A stretch of DNA of 42,228 bases from Bacillota bacterium (GCA_023411175.1 JAEYPB010000101.1:1-42228); one strand, 5' to 3'. Positions 15,996 through 24,960 are shown, counted from the first letter of the stretch. The notes: generated by a model from the sequence alone, not told the origin. A program made the numbers and translations.

Positions 15996-17606
15996 TTATT
16001 CGTTCACCAGTTCGACCGTGTAGAAGCTCTGATCGTTCCAGCCGTTCCAGGCCACCTTGAAGTTCTTCACCCGCTTCGACAGGCAGAACAGGTGCTCGCG
16101 CTGGAACATCGGCAGGATGGCGTAGTCGGTGTTGATGATGATGCTCTCGGCCTCCTGATACTTCGCGAGGCGCGCTTCCTGATCCACCATCACGCGAGCC
16201 TCCTCCAGCATCTTCCAGACATCGGCGTTGGCGTAGTTCGAGGAGCGGGTCAGCGAGTTCTTCTGGGAGAAGAAGGTGTAGAGGAAGTTGTCCGGGTCGT
16301 TGAAGTCCGCCGACCAGGAGTTGTAGTAGGAGGGAAGCTTGCCCTCGGCGCGCAGGCCGTAGAAGGTGGCGTCGTCCATCATGTTGATGGTCAGGTTGAC
16401 GCCGATCTGGGCGAGGTAGCTCTGCACGATCTCGTTGACCTGCAGCGCGGAGGAGCTGTCGGCGAACTGGGCGACTTCCATGTCGAAGCCGTTCGGGTAC
16501 CCGGCCTCGGCCAGGAGCGCCTTGGCGGCCTCGGGATCAAACGGGATTGCCGGCGCATTCGGGTTGTGGCCCAGCACACCCGCGGCGACGAAGGAGTTCG
16601 AAACGTTGCCCTTGCCGCTATAGAGCGCGTCCAGGATGGCCTGGCGGTCGATGGCGTAGAACAGCGCCTCGCGGACCTTCACGTTGTCCAGCGGCGGGAT
16701 GGACTGGTTGAACAGGTAGTAGTAGGTGCCGGCGCGCATGCCGGACACGATCTGATCCTTATAGTCGCTGTTCAGGAAGTAGTCCAGCTGGCTCGGGCCG
16801 TACTCAAAGTTGAAGATGTCCACCTGGCCGGTTTCAAACATCATCCGCTGGGTGTCCTCGTCGGGCACGATCATGAAGCGGATGCCGTCCAGCTTGGAAG
16901 CGCCCTTGAAGTAGTCGGGGTTGGTCTCGAGGGCGACTTCGACGCCGCGCTCCCACTTGACCACGCGGAAGGGGCCGGTGCCGACGCACTTCTCCGGGTC
17001 CACGCCGAACTGATCGCCCGCTTCCTCGGTGGTCTCGCGGTCATAGATCGCGCAGCCGGGGGTGGCGATGTTGGCCAGGAACGAGCCGAACGGCGCTTCC
17101 AGCGTGATCTGAACGGTCATGTCGTCCAGCGCCACGACGCCTTCGACGCCGGTGACCGCGCCGGTGGTGTCTTCATAGAACGCCTTGGCGCCCTTGATCA
17201 TGTCCATGAAGTCGGTGTTCTTGGCCAGCGTCTTCGGGTTCATCATGCGGTTGACGGTGTAGACCACGTCGTCCGCGGTGAAGTCCGCGCCATTTTGGAA
17301 TTTGACGCCCTGTTCGAGGTGGAAGGTGTAGACGAGGCCGTCGTCCGACACTTCCCAGCTCTTGGCAAGGCCCGGAACCAGCACGGCTTCGCCGGCTTCG
17401 TTGGTCTCGCACTCGACCAGGCGGTCAAAGCAGTTGAGGGCGACGGTGTAGGAGTCGGTGGTGAGCTGGCCGTCCAGCGTCTCCGGGTCGTCGATCAGGA
17501 ACAGCACGAGCGTGTTCGCGTTGTCTGCCGCTTCGGCGAGACCCACCGCCGGCATCAGCGTCAGCGCGGTCATGAGCGCAAGCAGGATGGCAAGGATCCT
17601 CTTCAC
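15996..17606 (-). CDS. oppA: peptide ABC transporter substrate-binding protein (SBP family 5)
   Basis: Extracytoplasmic solute-binding protein of about 536 residues. It begins with a signal peptide (KRILAILLALMTALTLMPAVGLAEA) with an AEA cleavage site and no lipobox cysteine. Family 5 features follow: VLVPGLAKSWEVSDDGLVYTF near 70-90, GTGPFRVVKWERG near 185, and DNVKVREALFYAIDRQAIL near 270. GTG 17606 has the AAAGGGG site at good spacing; an in-frame TTG at 17630 is the alternative. It is the first gene after the lysine riboswitch, so lysine should repress it. Confidence 0.88.
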   Translation of the reverse strand: MKRILAILLALMTALTLMPAVGLAEAADNANTLVLFLIDDPETLDGQLTTDSYTVALNCFDRLVECETNEAGEAVLVPGLAKSWEVSDDGLVYTFHLEQGVKFQNGADFTADDVVYTVNRMMNPKTLAKNTDFMDMIKGAKAFYEDTTGAVTGVEGVVALDDMTVQITLEAPFGSFLANIATPGCAIYDRETTEEAGDQFGVDPEKCVGTGPFRVVKWERGVEVALETNPDYFKGASKLDGIRFMIVPDEDTQRMMFETGQVDIFNFEYGPSQLDYFLNSDYKDQIVSGMRAGTYYYLFNQSIPPLDNVKVREALFYAIDRQAILDALYSGKGNVSNSFVAAGVLGHNPNAPAIPFDPEAAKALLAEAGYPNGFDMEVAQFADSSSALQVNEIVQSYLAQIGVNLTINMMDDATFYGLRAEGKLPSYYNSWSADFNDPDNFLYTFFSQKNSLTRSSNYANADVWKMLEEARVMVDQEARLAKYQEAESIIINTDYAILPMFQREHLFCLSKRVKNFKVAWNGWNDQSFYTVELVNE

Positions 17607-17651
17607 GGTAGATTGCACCCCTTTTCCCAATTTGAATTACCGGATGATCTT

Positions 17652-17690
17652 CTTAAAAAACAAAAGGACCGCATCCATCGATGCAGCCCT
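17652..17690 (-). terminator. riboswitch expression-platform terminator
   Basis: AGGGCTGCATC (17690-17680) pairs with GATGCGGTCCT (17675-17665) around GATG, allowing two G-U pairs. A U-rich tract follows (17664-17652). It lies directly after the lysine aptamer and ahead of the binding-protein gene. Confidence 0.85.
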
Positions 17691-17704
17691 CTCCGGCCTT
17701 CACC

Positions 17705-17866
17705 GACAGCTCCTCCACCCGGCTTCACGGGCGGGAGTCCGCAAGATTTTCACCTGCGAACCAACGATCGGGCACGTCTGCCCGGCCGTTTCGGCAGCTT
17801 ATCCTTTCACCGGCTTCACGGAACACCTTCTCCGCCGGGTACTCTTCATCGCTGCGCCTCTATCGT
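17705..17866 (-). ncRNA. lysine riboswitch (L box) aptamer
   Basis: Read on the minus strand, conserved L-box blocks occur in order: GATAGAGGCGC, GAAGAGTACC, GGAGAAGG, GTGAAAGG, GCTGCCGAAA and the closing GGAGGAGCTGTC. GATAG at the 5' end pairs with CTGTC at the 3' end to close P1. Block order and spacing match the B. subtilis lysC leader as I know it. A terminator follows at once, so lysine binding should shut off the downstream transporter operon. Confidence 0.87.
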
Positions 17867-17875
17867 ATTATCGCA

Positions 17876-17904
17876 ATAATAGCACGCGGCGGCGGGTCTG
17901 TCAA
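17876..17904 (-). promoter_or_regulatory. promoter of the lysine-riboswitch transporter operon
   Basis: TTGACA (17904-17899), an exact 17-bp spacer, TATTAT (17881-17876). A GTGAA/TTCAC inverted repeat at about 17917-17935 lies just upstream and could be an operator. The rest of 17905-18174, ahead of spoIIE, holds a direct repeat TATGCGCGCG (18014 and 18038) and no promoter I would defend. Confidence 0.8.
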
Positions 17905-18174
17905 CCTGTCACTTCCGTGAACTTGAATAATTCACAGTGCTGAAATTGCATTTTCTGGAATGAATCCGCGCTTAGTGCCCGATGTGGGGATGCCCTTTCC
18001 GCGCCGAATTTTTTATGCGCGCGCGTATTTTCCGGCATATGCGCGCGAAGGGGCGCATATAAAGTGCCGTCACAAACCGTACCGCTCCGCCGAATGGCCT
18101 CCTGCCGCGCCCGTCCGGCGGATCTTCCGCGTCTCGTCATCAAGCGCCATACACGGGGATTACGGAGGGTTATT

Positions 18175-20499
18175 ATGCTGCGTGAAGAAGTGCGCGCGGC
18201 GCGCCCGGGCGGCGTGCTGGCGGTAATCGGGCAGGTGCCCTGGTCGGTCATGATGCTGCTTCTGACCCGCGCGACGCCGCTCACCGATCAGGCCCCCTTC
18301 GCCATCGCGATGATGGCGGCCGGACTCGCCGCCGGCACACCGGCCTGGGCGCTTTGGGCCGGGTGCATTCTGGGGCTCAACTTCAATCTGGGCTATCTGG
18401 CGCTGACACCGGTGGTGGGCTGCGCCATCGTCCATGCGCTGAACTGGCTGATCGCCTACCTTCCGGGCCGGATGAAGAAGGCGCCGTCGCCGGACGCCCT
18501 TTTCGGCGGGCGGGACGCGCAGGTGGCGCTCTGCGCAGGCGTCGCCACGCTGGTTCCGGCGCTGGCGGTCGCCCATACGATGCCCTACAACACGATGATG
18601 GCCGCCGCCAACGCGGTAATCGCCGCCTGCGTCGCCCCGGCGATCATGAGCGCGATGATGATCCGCCCCGGAAGGGACCGCCTGATGCGCGACGAGCAGA
18701 TCGCGCTGATGCTCGTTTGCGCGCTTTCGCTGATGGGACTCCATCGCCTTCCTGTGGTCGGGCCGGTGGTCGCGCCGATGGCCGCGTCGGTGCTCTGCCT
18801 GATGGCATCCTTCCTCGGGGCCGGGCCGGGCGCGGCGGCGGGGCTCCTTTTTGGCGCGGCGCTGTCCTTCTCCGGCGGAAACCGCTTCCTCGGCGCATCG
18901 CTGGGGCTCTGCGCGCTGGCGGCGGGGGCTGCGGGCGGGCTGGGGCGCTGGGCGGGGGCGCTGGCCTTCGCCATCTCCAACACCGTGACCCTCGTCTACG
19001 GCATGGGGGAGGGCTACGGTGCGCTGCACCCGGCGCTGGCCTTTGCCGCCGGGCTTGTCTACTGCCTCGTTCCGCCAAAGGTCATGGAAAAGCTGTGGGC
19101 ATGGTTCGTGCCTGCGGACGCAAGCCACGACCCCGAGCGGCTGGCCACGCGGCTGCTTTCCGATGCGCGGCGGCGCGTCCGGGCGCTGAGCCAGGTGTTC
19201 GGCGAGCTGGCGAGCGGCTACGAAGCGCCCTTTGACGCGCCGGACGAGCGGGCGCTGATCGTGAAGATGCGCGGCCGGCTGTGCCGGGGCTGCGCCGGGT
19301 GCCAGGCCTGCTGGGACGGGCGCGACGGCCGCGCCGGGCGGTTGATGTGCGACCTGGTCGCCCGGGCCGCAGCGGGAGAAACCTTCTCCGAGAAGGACGA
19401 AGCGCCGCCGGAGCTCTCGCGCCGGTGCCGCCGCGCGGGGCAGATCCCGGGCCGTCTCGGCCCGCTGCTTCGGGAGTTTTCCGAAGTGCGGCGAAGCGCA
19501 CAGGCCAGGGGGCAGGCAAAGAGCCTCCTGGGCAAGCAGTTCCGGCAGGCGGAGTCGCTGCTCGTAAGCGCCTCCGGCGCGCTGGCGACGCCCGTCAAGG
19601 TGGATGGGGCGCTGTCCCGGCAGGCGGTGGCCGCCCTCGACCGGGAGGACATCAAGACCAGCGAGGTGCTGGCGCTCAGGGCCGCGGGCGGCGCGGTGAC
19701 GGTCACGGCGGTCAAGCGCGAGGGCGTATGGCGGCCCGACGAAGCGCAGCGCGCCTCGAAGCGGCTGACGGCGGAACTCGGCGTGCAGCTGCGGCCGCCG
19801 GCGCTGCCGGGGGAGGGGCTTTCCGCGGAGCTCAGCTTCTTTCAGGCGCCGCGCTACACCGCCACGGTGGGCTTCGTCGCCCGGGCCAAGAACGCCGCGC
19901 AGCCCTCGGGCGACAGCCATCTGGCCGCGGGTCTCGGCGGCGGGCGGGTGCTTCTCATGCTGTCGGACGGCATGGGCACCGGCGAAAAGGCCGCGCGGGA
20001 GAGCCGCACCGCGATCCGGCTCATCCGCAGGTTCCTGGCCGCAGATGTGGAGCATTCGCTGGCCTTTGACTCCGTCAACCAGCTTCTGATGCTCCTGGGC
20101 GGCGAGGACATGTTCGCCACCGCCGACCTTTGCGTATTGGACCTCAACGCCTGCACCGCCTCTTTTTCAAAGCTGGGCGGCTGTGACAGCCTCATCATCC
20201 GCCGGGGCGAGGTGCAGCGCATCGAAGGCGGCCGACTGCCGATGGGCATTCTGGAGGGCGTGACGCCCTCGGGCTCGGTCGTCCGGCTTCAGCCGGGGGA
20301 CACGCTGGTCATGATGACCGACGGGCTCTACGACGCCGCCCGCGAAGGCGAAGCCGCCTGGCTGGAGGACGCCGCCCGCCGCCTGGCGGGGGAAGCGCCC
20401 CAGGCGCTCTGCGAGGCGCTAACCCGCCTGGCGCTGGACCGCCAGGGCGAGGCGCGGGACGACATCACCGTGATGGCGGCGCGGATCGGGAAATCATAG
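18175..20499 (+). CDS. spoIIE: stage II sporulation protein E, PP2C phosphatase
   Basis: Membrane phosphatase that dephosphorylates SpoIIAA in the forespore and so activates sigma F; it also acts at the polar septum. Of 774 residues, the first 290 or so form about ten membrane helices. A cysteine-rich GRLCRGCAGCQACW segment near 370 follows. The C-terminal PP2C domain shows LMLSDGMGTGEKAARES near 600, GDTLVMMTDGLYDA and EARDDITVMAARI. ATG 18175 has a GGAGGG site; an upstream in-frame ATG at 18064 does not. It shows that the organism is a spore former. It ends in TAG. Confidence 0.94.
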   Translation: MLREEVRAARPGGVLAVIGQVPWSVMMLLLTRATPLTDQAPFAIAMMAAGLAAGTPAWALWAGCILGLNFNLGYLALTPVVGCAIVHALNWLIAYLPGRMKKAPSPDALFGGRDAQVALCAGVATLVPALAVAHTMPYNTMMAAANAVIAACVAPAIMSAMMIRPGRDRLMRDEQIALMLVCALSLMGLHRLPVVGPVVAPMAASVLCLMASFLGAGPGAAAGLLFGAALSFSGGNRFLGASLGLCALAAGAAGGLGRWAGALAFAISNTVTLVYGMGEGYGALHPALAFAAGLVYCLVPPKVMEKLWAWFVPADASHDPERLATRLLSDARRRVRALSQVFGELASGYEAPFDAPDERALIVKMRGRLCRGCAGCQACWDGRDGRAGRLMCDLVARAAAGETFSEKDEAPPELSRRCRRAGQIPGRLGPLLREFSEVRRSAQARGQAKSLLGKQFRQAESLLVSASGALATPVKVDGALSRQAVAALDREDIKTSEVLALRAAGGAVTVTAVKREGVWRPDEAQRASKRLTAELGVQLRPPALPGEGLSAELSFFQAPRYTATVGFVARAKNAAQPSGDSHLAAGLGGGRVLLMLSDGMGTGEKAARESRTAIRLIRRFLAADVEHSLAFDSVNQLLMLLGGEDMFATADLCVLDLNACTASFSKLGGCDSLIIRRGEVQRIEGGRLPMGILEGVTPSGSVVRLQPGDTLVMMTDGLYDAAREGEAAWLEDAARRLAGEAPQALCEALTRLALDRQGEARDDITVMAARIGKS

Positions 20500-20504
20500 G
20501 CATT

Positions 20505-20556
20505 TGACCCCGGAGGCTCCGCCTCCGGCACCCCGCCAAAGGGACTGAGTCCCTTT
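20505..20556 (+). repeat. R-type double palindrome after spoIIE
   Basis: CGGAGGC-TCC-GCCTCCG (20511-20527) and AAAGGGAC-TGA-GTCCCTTT (20538-20556). The order of the two palindromes and the CACCCCGCC joint match the other R copies, while the stem bases differ in a paired way. Confidence 0.7.
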
Positions 20557-20588
20557 CAGGCTGTCACAATACTCGTCTTTTGACAGCG

Positions 20589-20660
20589 AAAAGCAAGTCC
20601 TGTGAATCTTCGATTCACAGGACTTGCATGGCAGAACCCTCCCGTCGATTCGGGAGGGTT
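20589..20660 (-). terminator. two hairpins between convergent spoIIE and capA
   Basis: GCAAGTCCTGTGAAT (20593-20607) pairs perfectly with ATTCACAGGACTTGC (20613-20627). On the minus strand TTTT (20592-20589) follows, giving a plausible capA terminator. A second hairpin, AACCCTCCC (20635-20643) with GGGAGGGTT (20652-20660), lies nearer capA. Confidence 0.65.
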
Positions 20661-20689
20661 GAGATGCAGTTGTTTATCCTGAACTTGCG

Positions 20690-22057
20690 CTACGCCGCCG
20701 GTTCCTCCAGCCGCGCCCGGGAGGCGGCGAGATCCACCGGGGTTGAAAACGCCCCGGACAGTTTCTGGATGCGTCCAAGCACCCGGTTCGCCGCGTCTCC
20801 GGTGAGCGGGACGGGCTGATAGTCGTTCTTCTTTTTGCTGCCGGAGATCAGGCAGGGGATGACGACGGTCTCCACCGGCTGAACGCCCTCCGGCCGCACC
20901 TCAAAGGTCTCTTGCAGGATGAAGGTGTCCTTGTCGTCCGGGTTGAGGTTGCCGCCGAACGAGAAGTTGCCCAGGCTGTAGGCAATGGTCACGCCCTTGT
21001 ACACCTCGATGCCGCCCACCACGTGGGGGTGATGCCCCAGAACCAGCCCGGCCCCGGCGTTGACCGCCGCGCGGCCGTATTCCTTTTGCACCTTGAGCGC
21101 CCGGCCCTCACCCTCCTCGCCCCAATGGAACGAGGCGATCACGAGGTCACACTCTTTCTTGAGCGCCTTGACCTGCTTTTGCATCGCGCCCTTGGACACG
21201 TACCAGACCCCGAAGCCGCAGAGCCCCACCTTGACGCCCTTGATGTCGAGGACGACCGTCTTGCCCCAGCCGAAGGGCGCAACATCCGCCTTCCGAAGCG
21301 CCGCGGCGGTGTCCGAGAGTCCCTTGGCGTAGTAATCCTTGGCGTGGTTGTTGGCGAGGTTCGCCGCCTCCACGCCCCCCTCGGTCAGGATTTTCGCGTA
21401 TTTCGGGTCGCCCTTGAAGGCAAACTGCTTGTCCCGGAAGCGCTTGGCCGTGGTCAGCGGGCCTTCCAGGTTGACGATGGTCAAATCGTCCCCTTCAAAG
21501 ATCTCCCGGACGTTTTTGAAGAAGTAGTCCGCGCCGCCCTTTTTGTAGGCGCCGGCGAAGGCATTGTAGGTTCGGCTGCGGGTATCGCCGCCCAGCGTGC
21601 AGTCCCCGGCGGCGGAGATGGTGAACCGAACCGGGTCGCCGGTGGGCGATGGGGAAGTCGCGGCGGCCTGGGCCGCCTCCCGCGCGGCACCGGGCCCCGG
21701 CGCAAAGCCGGTCTCGGCATCGGGAGCGGCACCGTCCGTATCGAAGGCGGCATCGTCCTCCGGCGCGGCAGCGGCTTCACCTGCCGGGAGCGCCGCGCCC
21801 TCCGGTGCTGCGAACGCGGCAAACGGCGTCCGCTCCGGTTCGGACGCCGAGTTTTCCGGCGCCTCGGTCCCGGACGGCATCCCTGCCGCCATAGCGTCCG
21901 CGGGTTCCACCCGCGCGCGCAGCGCGCTGAGCAGCAAAAAAGACCCCACCACGGCCAGAACGGCCGCGGCGAGGCCGGCGCAAAGCCTTACGGCGCGCGC
22001 CCTGCGCTTTGCCGCCCGGCGGGCGGTGCGCTTTTCAGACGGGGGTTGGGTTTGCAT
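20690..22057 (-). CDS. CapA family protein (poly-gamma-glutamate capsule-type metallophosphatase fold)
   Basis: 455 residues: a basic N-terminus, one membrane anchor (about 24-45), an Ala/Pro/Glu-rich linker to about 145, then the CapA domain outside the membrane. The domain shows AAGDCTLGGDTRSRT, NLEGPLTTAKRF, NLANNHAKDY near 240, ASFHWGEEGEG and GHHPHVVGGIEV, the metal-ligand pattern of this metallophosphoesterase-like family. Related proteins act in polyglutamate capsule export or wall biology, but no pgsB/C genes are here, so the role is open. Its ATG lies one base after the rlmI stop, implying coupling. It ends in TAG. Confidence 0.85.
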   Translation of the reverse strand: MQTQPPSEKRTARRAAKRRARAVRLCAGLAAAVLAVVGSFLLLSALRARVEPADAMAAGMPSGTEAPENSASEPERTPFAAFAAPEGAALPAGEAAAAPEDDAAFDTDGAAPDAETGFAPGPGAAREAAQAAATSPSPTGDPVRFTISAAGDCTLGGDTRSRTYNAFAGAYKKGGADYFFKNVREIFEGDDLTIVNLEGPLTTAKRFRDKQFAFKGDPKYAKILTEGGVEAANLANNHAKDYYAKGLSDTAAALRKADVAPFGWGKTVVLDIKGVKVGLCGFGVWYVSKGAMQKQVKALKKECDLVIASFHWGEEGEGRALKVQKEYGRAAVNAGAGLVLGHHPHVVGGIEVYKGVTIAYSLGNFSFGGNLNPDDKDTFILQETFEVRPEGVQPVETVVIPCLISGSKKKNDYQPVPLTGDAANRVLGRIQKLSGAFSTPVDLAASRARLEEPAA

Positions 22058-22058
22058 G

Positions 22059-23228
22059 TCAGTCCATCACCTGCAGAATCTCGCATTTCAGGTAGTGGGT
22101 CTCGGGGGAGGGGGGCAGCACCGGGTGGTCGTGTGCCTGCCCGCGGGATTCCACCAGGCGCAGCTTCGTGCGGGAGTCCCGGGCGGCTTCGTTGATCATG
22201 TCTCGGAAGGCCTGGGGCGATACGTGCTGCGAGCAGGAGCAGGTGACCAAAAACCCGCCGGGTCTGACCAGCTTCATGCCGCGCAGGTTGATCTCCTTGT
22301 AGCCCCGAAGCGCGCTGGGAAGGGCGGCGCGGGTCTTGGTGAAGGCGGGCGGGTCCAACACCACCAGGTCGAACCGCTCCTTTTTTTCAGACAGCTCCCG
22401 GAGCAGGTCGAAGCAGTTGGCGGCTTCGAACCGGGCGGCGGAGAGTCCGTTCAGCTGCGCGTTTTCACGGGCGACGGCCACGGCCTCTTCGGAGATGTCC
22501 ACGCCCAGAACCTCCGCTGCGCCGTACTTCGCGGCGTTCAGCGCGAAGGAGCCGTTGTGGCAGAACGAGTCCAGTACCTTTGCGCCCGCGCACAGCGGCG
22601 CGATGGCGGCGCGGTTTTCCTTCTGGTCGAGGAAAAAGCCGGTCTTCTGGCCGTTTTTGACGTCCACCAGGTAGCGGACGCCGTTCTCTTTCATCTCCAC
22701 GCGGTCGGGCACCTCGCCGTAGAGAAGGCCCGTCACCTGCTCCATGCCCTCCAGCCTTCGAACCGGCACGTCGTTGCGCTCGTAGATGCCCCTGGGGCCG
22801 ATCTCCTCGGCGAGGATTCGGACGATCAGGTCCTTCCACTTCTCGATGCCCAGGCACAGCGACTGCAGCGCCAGAACGTCCGCGAACTTGTCCACGATCA
22901 GCGCGGGCAGAAAGTCCGATTCCGCGAAGATCAGCCGGCAGCTGTCCATGTCGGAAAATTTCCGGCGGTACTCGATGGCGTCCCGCACCCGCCGGCGGAA
23001 GAAGGCCTCGTCCACCGGCTCATCGTGCCGGGTAAGCATCCGAAGGGCGATCTGGGATTTTGGGTTGTAGAACGCCCGCCCCTGATAGGTTCCCTTGGAG
23101 GACGCGACCTCCACCACGTCGCCCGGCTCAAACGCGCCCTCGACCGTCTCCACGTCGGACGCGAACACCCACGGGTGTCCGGACCGAACCCGGGTCTCCC
23201 TCGTTTTTTTCAGGATTGCCCTGGCCAT
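22059..23228 (-). CDS. rlmI: class I SAM-dependent rRNA methyltransferase (RlmI-like)
   Basis: 389 residues: an N-terminal PUA-like RNA-binding domain (HPWVFASDVETVEG...GDVVEVAS), a central EEHC-type domain, and a Rossmann methyltransferase domain. AM-binding VLDSFCHNGSFALNAAKYGA sits near 215-235, and LDPPAF with the catalytic-loop CSCSQHVS follows at about 295-345. The family methylates cytosine in 23S rRNA (C1962 in E. coli). It is the first gene of the rlmI-capA pair. Confidence 0.88.
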   Translation of the reverse strand: MARAILKKTRETRVRSGHPWVFASDVETVEGAFEPGDVVEVASSKGTYQGRAFYNPKSQIALRMLTRHDEPVDEAFFRRRVRDAIEYRRKFSDMDSCRLIFAESDFLPALIVDKFADVLALQSLCLGIEKWKDLIVRILAEEIGPRGIYERNDVPVRRLEGMEQVTGLLYGEVPDRVEMKENGVRYLVDVKNGQKTGFFLDQKENRAAIAPLCAGAKVLDSFCHNGSFALNAAKYGAAEVLGVDISEEAVAVARENAQLNGLSAARFEAANCFDLLRELSEKKERFDLVVLDPPAFTKTRAALPSALRGYKEINLRGMKLVRPGGFLVTCSCSQHVSPQAFRDMINEAARDSRTKLRLVESRGQAHDHPVLPPSPETHYLKCEILQVMD

Positions 23229-23299
23229 GCTGTCAGTTTTCTCCTTTCGGATTCAACAAATTATCCCTTGTTGGCGCTACCCAACCCCCGCCGTTCCTT

Positions 23300-23430
23300 C
23301 CAATCGTTCCCGGCGACATGCGTCCCGACCCCGCCACTTCACTCGTTCCCGAGCAGCCCTGCCGTCCTCTCACTCGTTCCCGGCGACGTGCCGAAAGCCG
23401 AAGGCGAAAGCTTCGTCGTTCTCCTTCACT
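23300..23430 (+). repeat. array of P1 half-sites beside copy B
   Basis: TCGTTCCCGGCGAC-type half-sites recur near 23304, 23343 (variant TCGTTCCCGAG) and 23375, spaced about 30-40 bp, ahead of the full P1 at 23431. The spacers share CACTTCACTCG / CTCTCACTCG ends. Positions 23229-23299 hold the rlmI ribosome site and nothing else recognised. Confidence 0.6.
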
Positions 23431-23627
23431 CGTTCCCGGCGACATGCGCGCCGGGAACGGTTTCTGGAACCAGTGCGCACACTGGTGGAAGAAACGATTC
23501 CTCAAGTCAGAAAGCCGCCCGGAACCCCAAAGGGGTTTCAGGCTTCCGCAGTCCCCCCCGCGTCAAAATATCCGCAAGGAGGTTTTGACGCCATTCGCGC
23601 TGAAAGACGCGAAGCGGATTTCAGCGC
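23431..23627 (+). repeat. P element copy B (serial hairpins)
   Basis: P1 is CGTTCCCGGCG (23431-23441) with CGCCGGGAACG (23449-23459). P2 is GTTTC/GAAAC (23460-23495) enclosing CCAGTG/CACTGG. P3 is GGAACCCC (23521-23528) with GGGGTTTC (23532-23539). P4 is CGTCAAAA (23561-23568) with TTTTGACG (23583-23590) and inner TCC-GCAA-GGA. P5 is GCGCTGAAA (23597-23605) with TTTCAGCGC (23619-23627). P5 ends 7 bp from the stop codon of the DUF1015 gene. Confidence 0.85.
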
Positions 23628-23634
23628 AAGCGCG

Positions 23635-24873
23635 TCAGCGCAAGTGCGTCAGCGCCCTGCACTCCAGGTAGTATCGCTTGTCCCGCGCCTCGCCCATCGA
23701 AAAGCTCTTGAGCGGCAGCGAGCCGCCGCTGTTCACGCCGGGGAAGAGCGTGTACTTGTCGATGGCCGTCAGGCGGATACCCGCCGCACCCCTTTGGCGC
23801 AGCCCCTCCAGCGCGTCGTCACCGTGGATGTAGTCCACCGTGGCCTCCGGGTGCGAATCGAGCCATTCGTCGAGGAACGGCTGCAGAAGCTGAACCGGCG
23901 GCGCGTCCGGCGCGTTGACCAGCTTCACCGGCGCGTCCAGCAGGTACATCTGCGCGCTTTCCTCGTCGCAGGCGGCGACGCCCACGCCGCGGGCCCGGCA
24001 CCACATGATGAAGTCCAGCGAGATGTCCGCGCCCTTCGCGCCGAACACCGCCCGGTGGATCGGCCGGAAGACCAGCGAATCGTCAAAGAGGTTGCCGATC
24101 TCGCAAAGCGCGTACCGGGCGGGGTGCGTCTCCCGCTCCGCCGGGGACAGCCGCGCCTTGATTTCCTCCCACGAGGCCTTGGCGGTGGCCAGCGAATGGT
24201 TGCCGTCGCCCACCGCGTAGAGGAAGCCCTCCGATGCCTGGTACAGCCCTTCCAGCGCGGCGTGAACGCCCTCGAGGGCCGCGCCTTCCGCCGCCCAGCC
24301 CATGATGCGGCCGCCGCCGAGCATCAGGTCAAAATCGTACAGCGGACGGAGCGCGCTCCTCGCTTCATATAGCGGTTCGAGAAGCGTCTTCTCCGGGTCG
24401 TTGACCAGGAGCAGCACGTGAGGGGATTCCAGCGGCGCGCCCAGCCGCACTTTCATCCGGGGCGGGATGCGCTCCGGGATGGTCTTTTCGGTAGGTCGTA
24501 TCAGCGCCCTGGCGCCGGGCGCATAGTCGTACTGTTCCAGATCGACCGCCGCCACGAGGCCCAGTCGAACCCCGGTGGACACCTGCCGCGCGACGAGCAC
24601 GAAGCCGTCCGTCGCCGGGCGAAGCACCTGTTTCAGCGCGTCGCGCATCGCCGCGTGAATGCGGGGGATGCGCGCATCGCCCTGGCCGAGCCACGCCTCC
24701 GGGTAGATGATCTCCAGCGCGGAGGGCGCGCCCGCCACTTTTTCCTCAACTTCCGCCCAGTACTCCGGCTGCGAAGTGAACTGGTCGCAGGCGATGACCG
24801 CCCACTTTTCAAGGTGCGCCTCCGGGGGCAAAAGGATGTCCCCGGTCTTCAGCGCGTACTTTGTAAAATCCAT
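23635..24873 (-). CDS. DUF1015 family protein
   Basis: 412 residues matching the DUF1015 family: an N-terminal WAVIACDQFTSQPEYW stretch, the central YAVGDGNHSLATAK motif near 215 with GNH-S, and a C-terminal GGSLPLKSFSMGEARDKRYYLE segment. The family is widespread in anaerobes and is often found beside serine or amino-acid metabolism genes, but the reaction is not established. It is transcribed divergently from rluF; the two promoters overlap in 24874-24960. Its stop codon lies at the edge of repeat copy B. Confidence 0.85.
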   Translation of the reverse strand: MDFTKYALKTGDILLPPEAHLEKWAVIACDQFTSQPEYWAEVEEKVAGAPSALEIIYPEAWLGQGDARIPRIHAAMRDALKQVLRPATDGFVLVARQVSTGVRLGLVAAVDLEQYDYAPGARALIRPTEKTIPERIPPRMKVRLGAPLESPHVLLLVNDPEKTLLEPLYEARSALRPLYDFDLMLGGGRIMGWAAEGAALEGVHAALEGLYQASEGFLYAVGDGNHSLATAKASWEEIKARLSPAERETHPARYALCEIGNLFDDSLVFRPIHRAVFGAKGADISLDFIMWCRARGVGVAACDEESAQMYLLDAPVKLVNAPDAPPVQLLQPFLDEWLDSHPEATVDYIHGDDALEGLRQRGAAGIRLTAIDKYTLFPGVNSGGSLPLKSFSMGEARDKRYYLECRALTHLR

Positions 24874-24892
24874 CGTCCGCCCCCACGCCTTA

Positions 24893-24921
24893 TTGAGTAT
24901 TTGCGTACCCTATTGTATCAT
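24893..24921 (+). promoter_or_regulatory. rluF promoter
   Basis: TTGAGT (24893-24898), a 17-bp spacer, TATCAT (24916-24921). On the opposite strand the same place reads TACAAT, a possible -10 box for the divergent DUF1015 gene. Confidence 0.55.
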
Positions 24922-24960
24922 ATGTGTTACAGAATATCCATTGAATCGGAGAAAAATTTC

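Noticed and set aside
190..17879. Long open frames opposite real genes, such as 190-1371, 2585-4012, 6199-7902 and 16092-17879 on the plus strand
   Set aside because: They lie antisense to clearly identified genes, are rich in His, Gly, Arg and Ala as expected for GC-rich shadows, lack ribosome sites and match no family.
10591..23520. Short similar peptides from the repeats (AGNGF-QCAHW-type) as a small protein family
   Set aside because: The peptide similarity holds only where DNA is nearly identical (copies A, B, C). In copies D and E the peptide is lost while hairpin pairing is kept, so structure is conserved, not coding.
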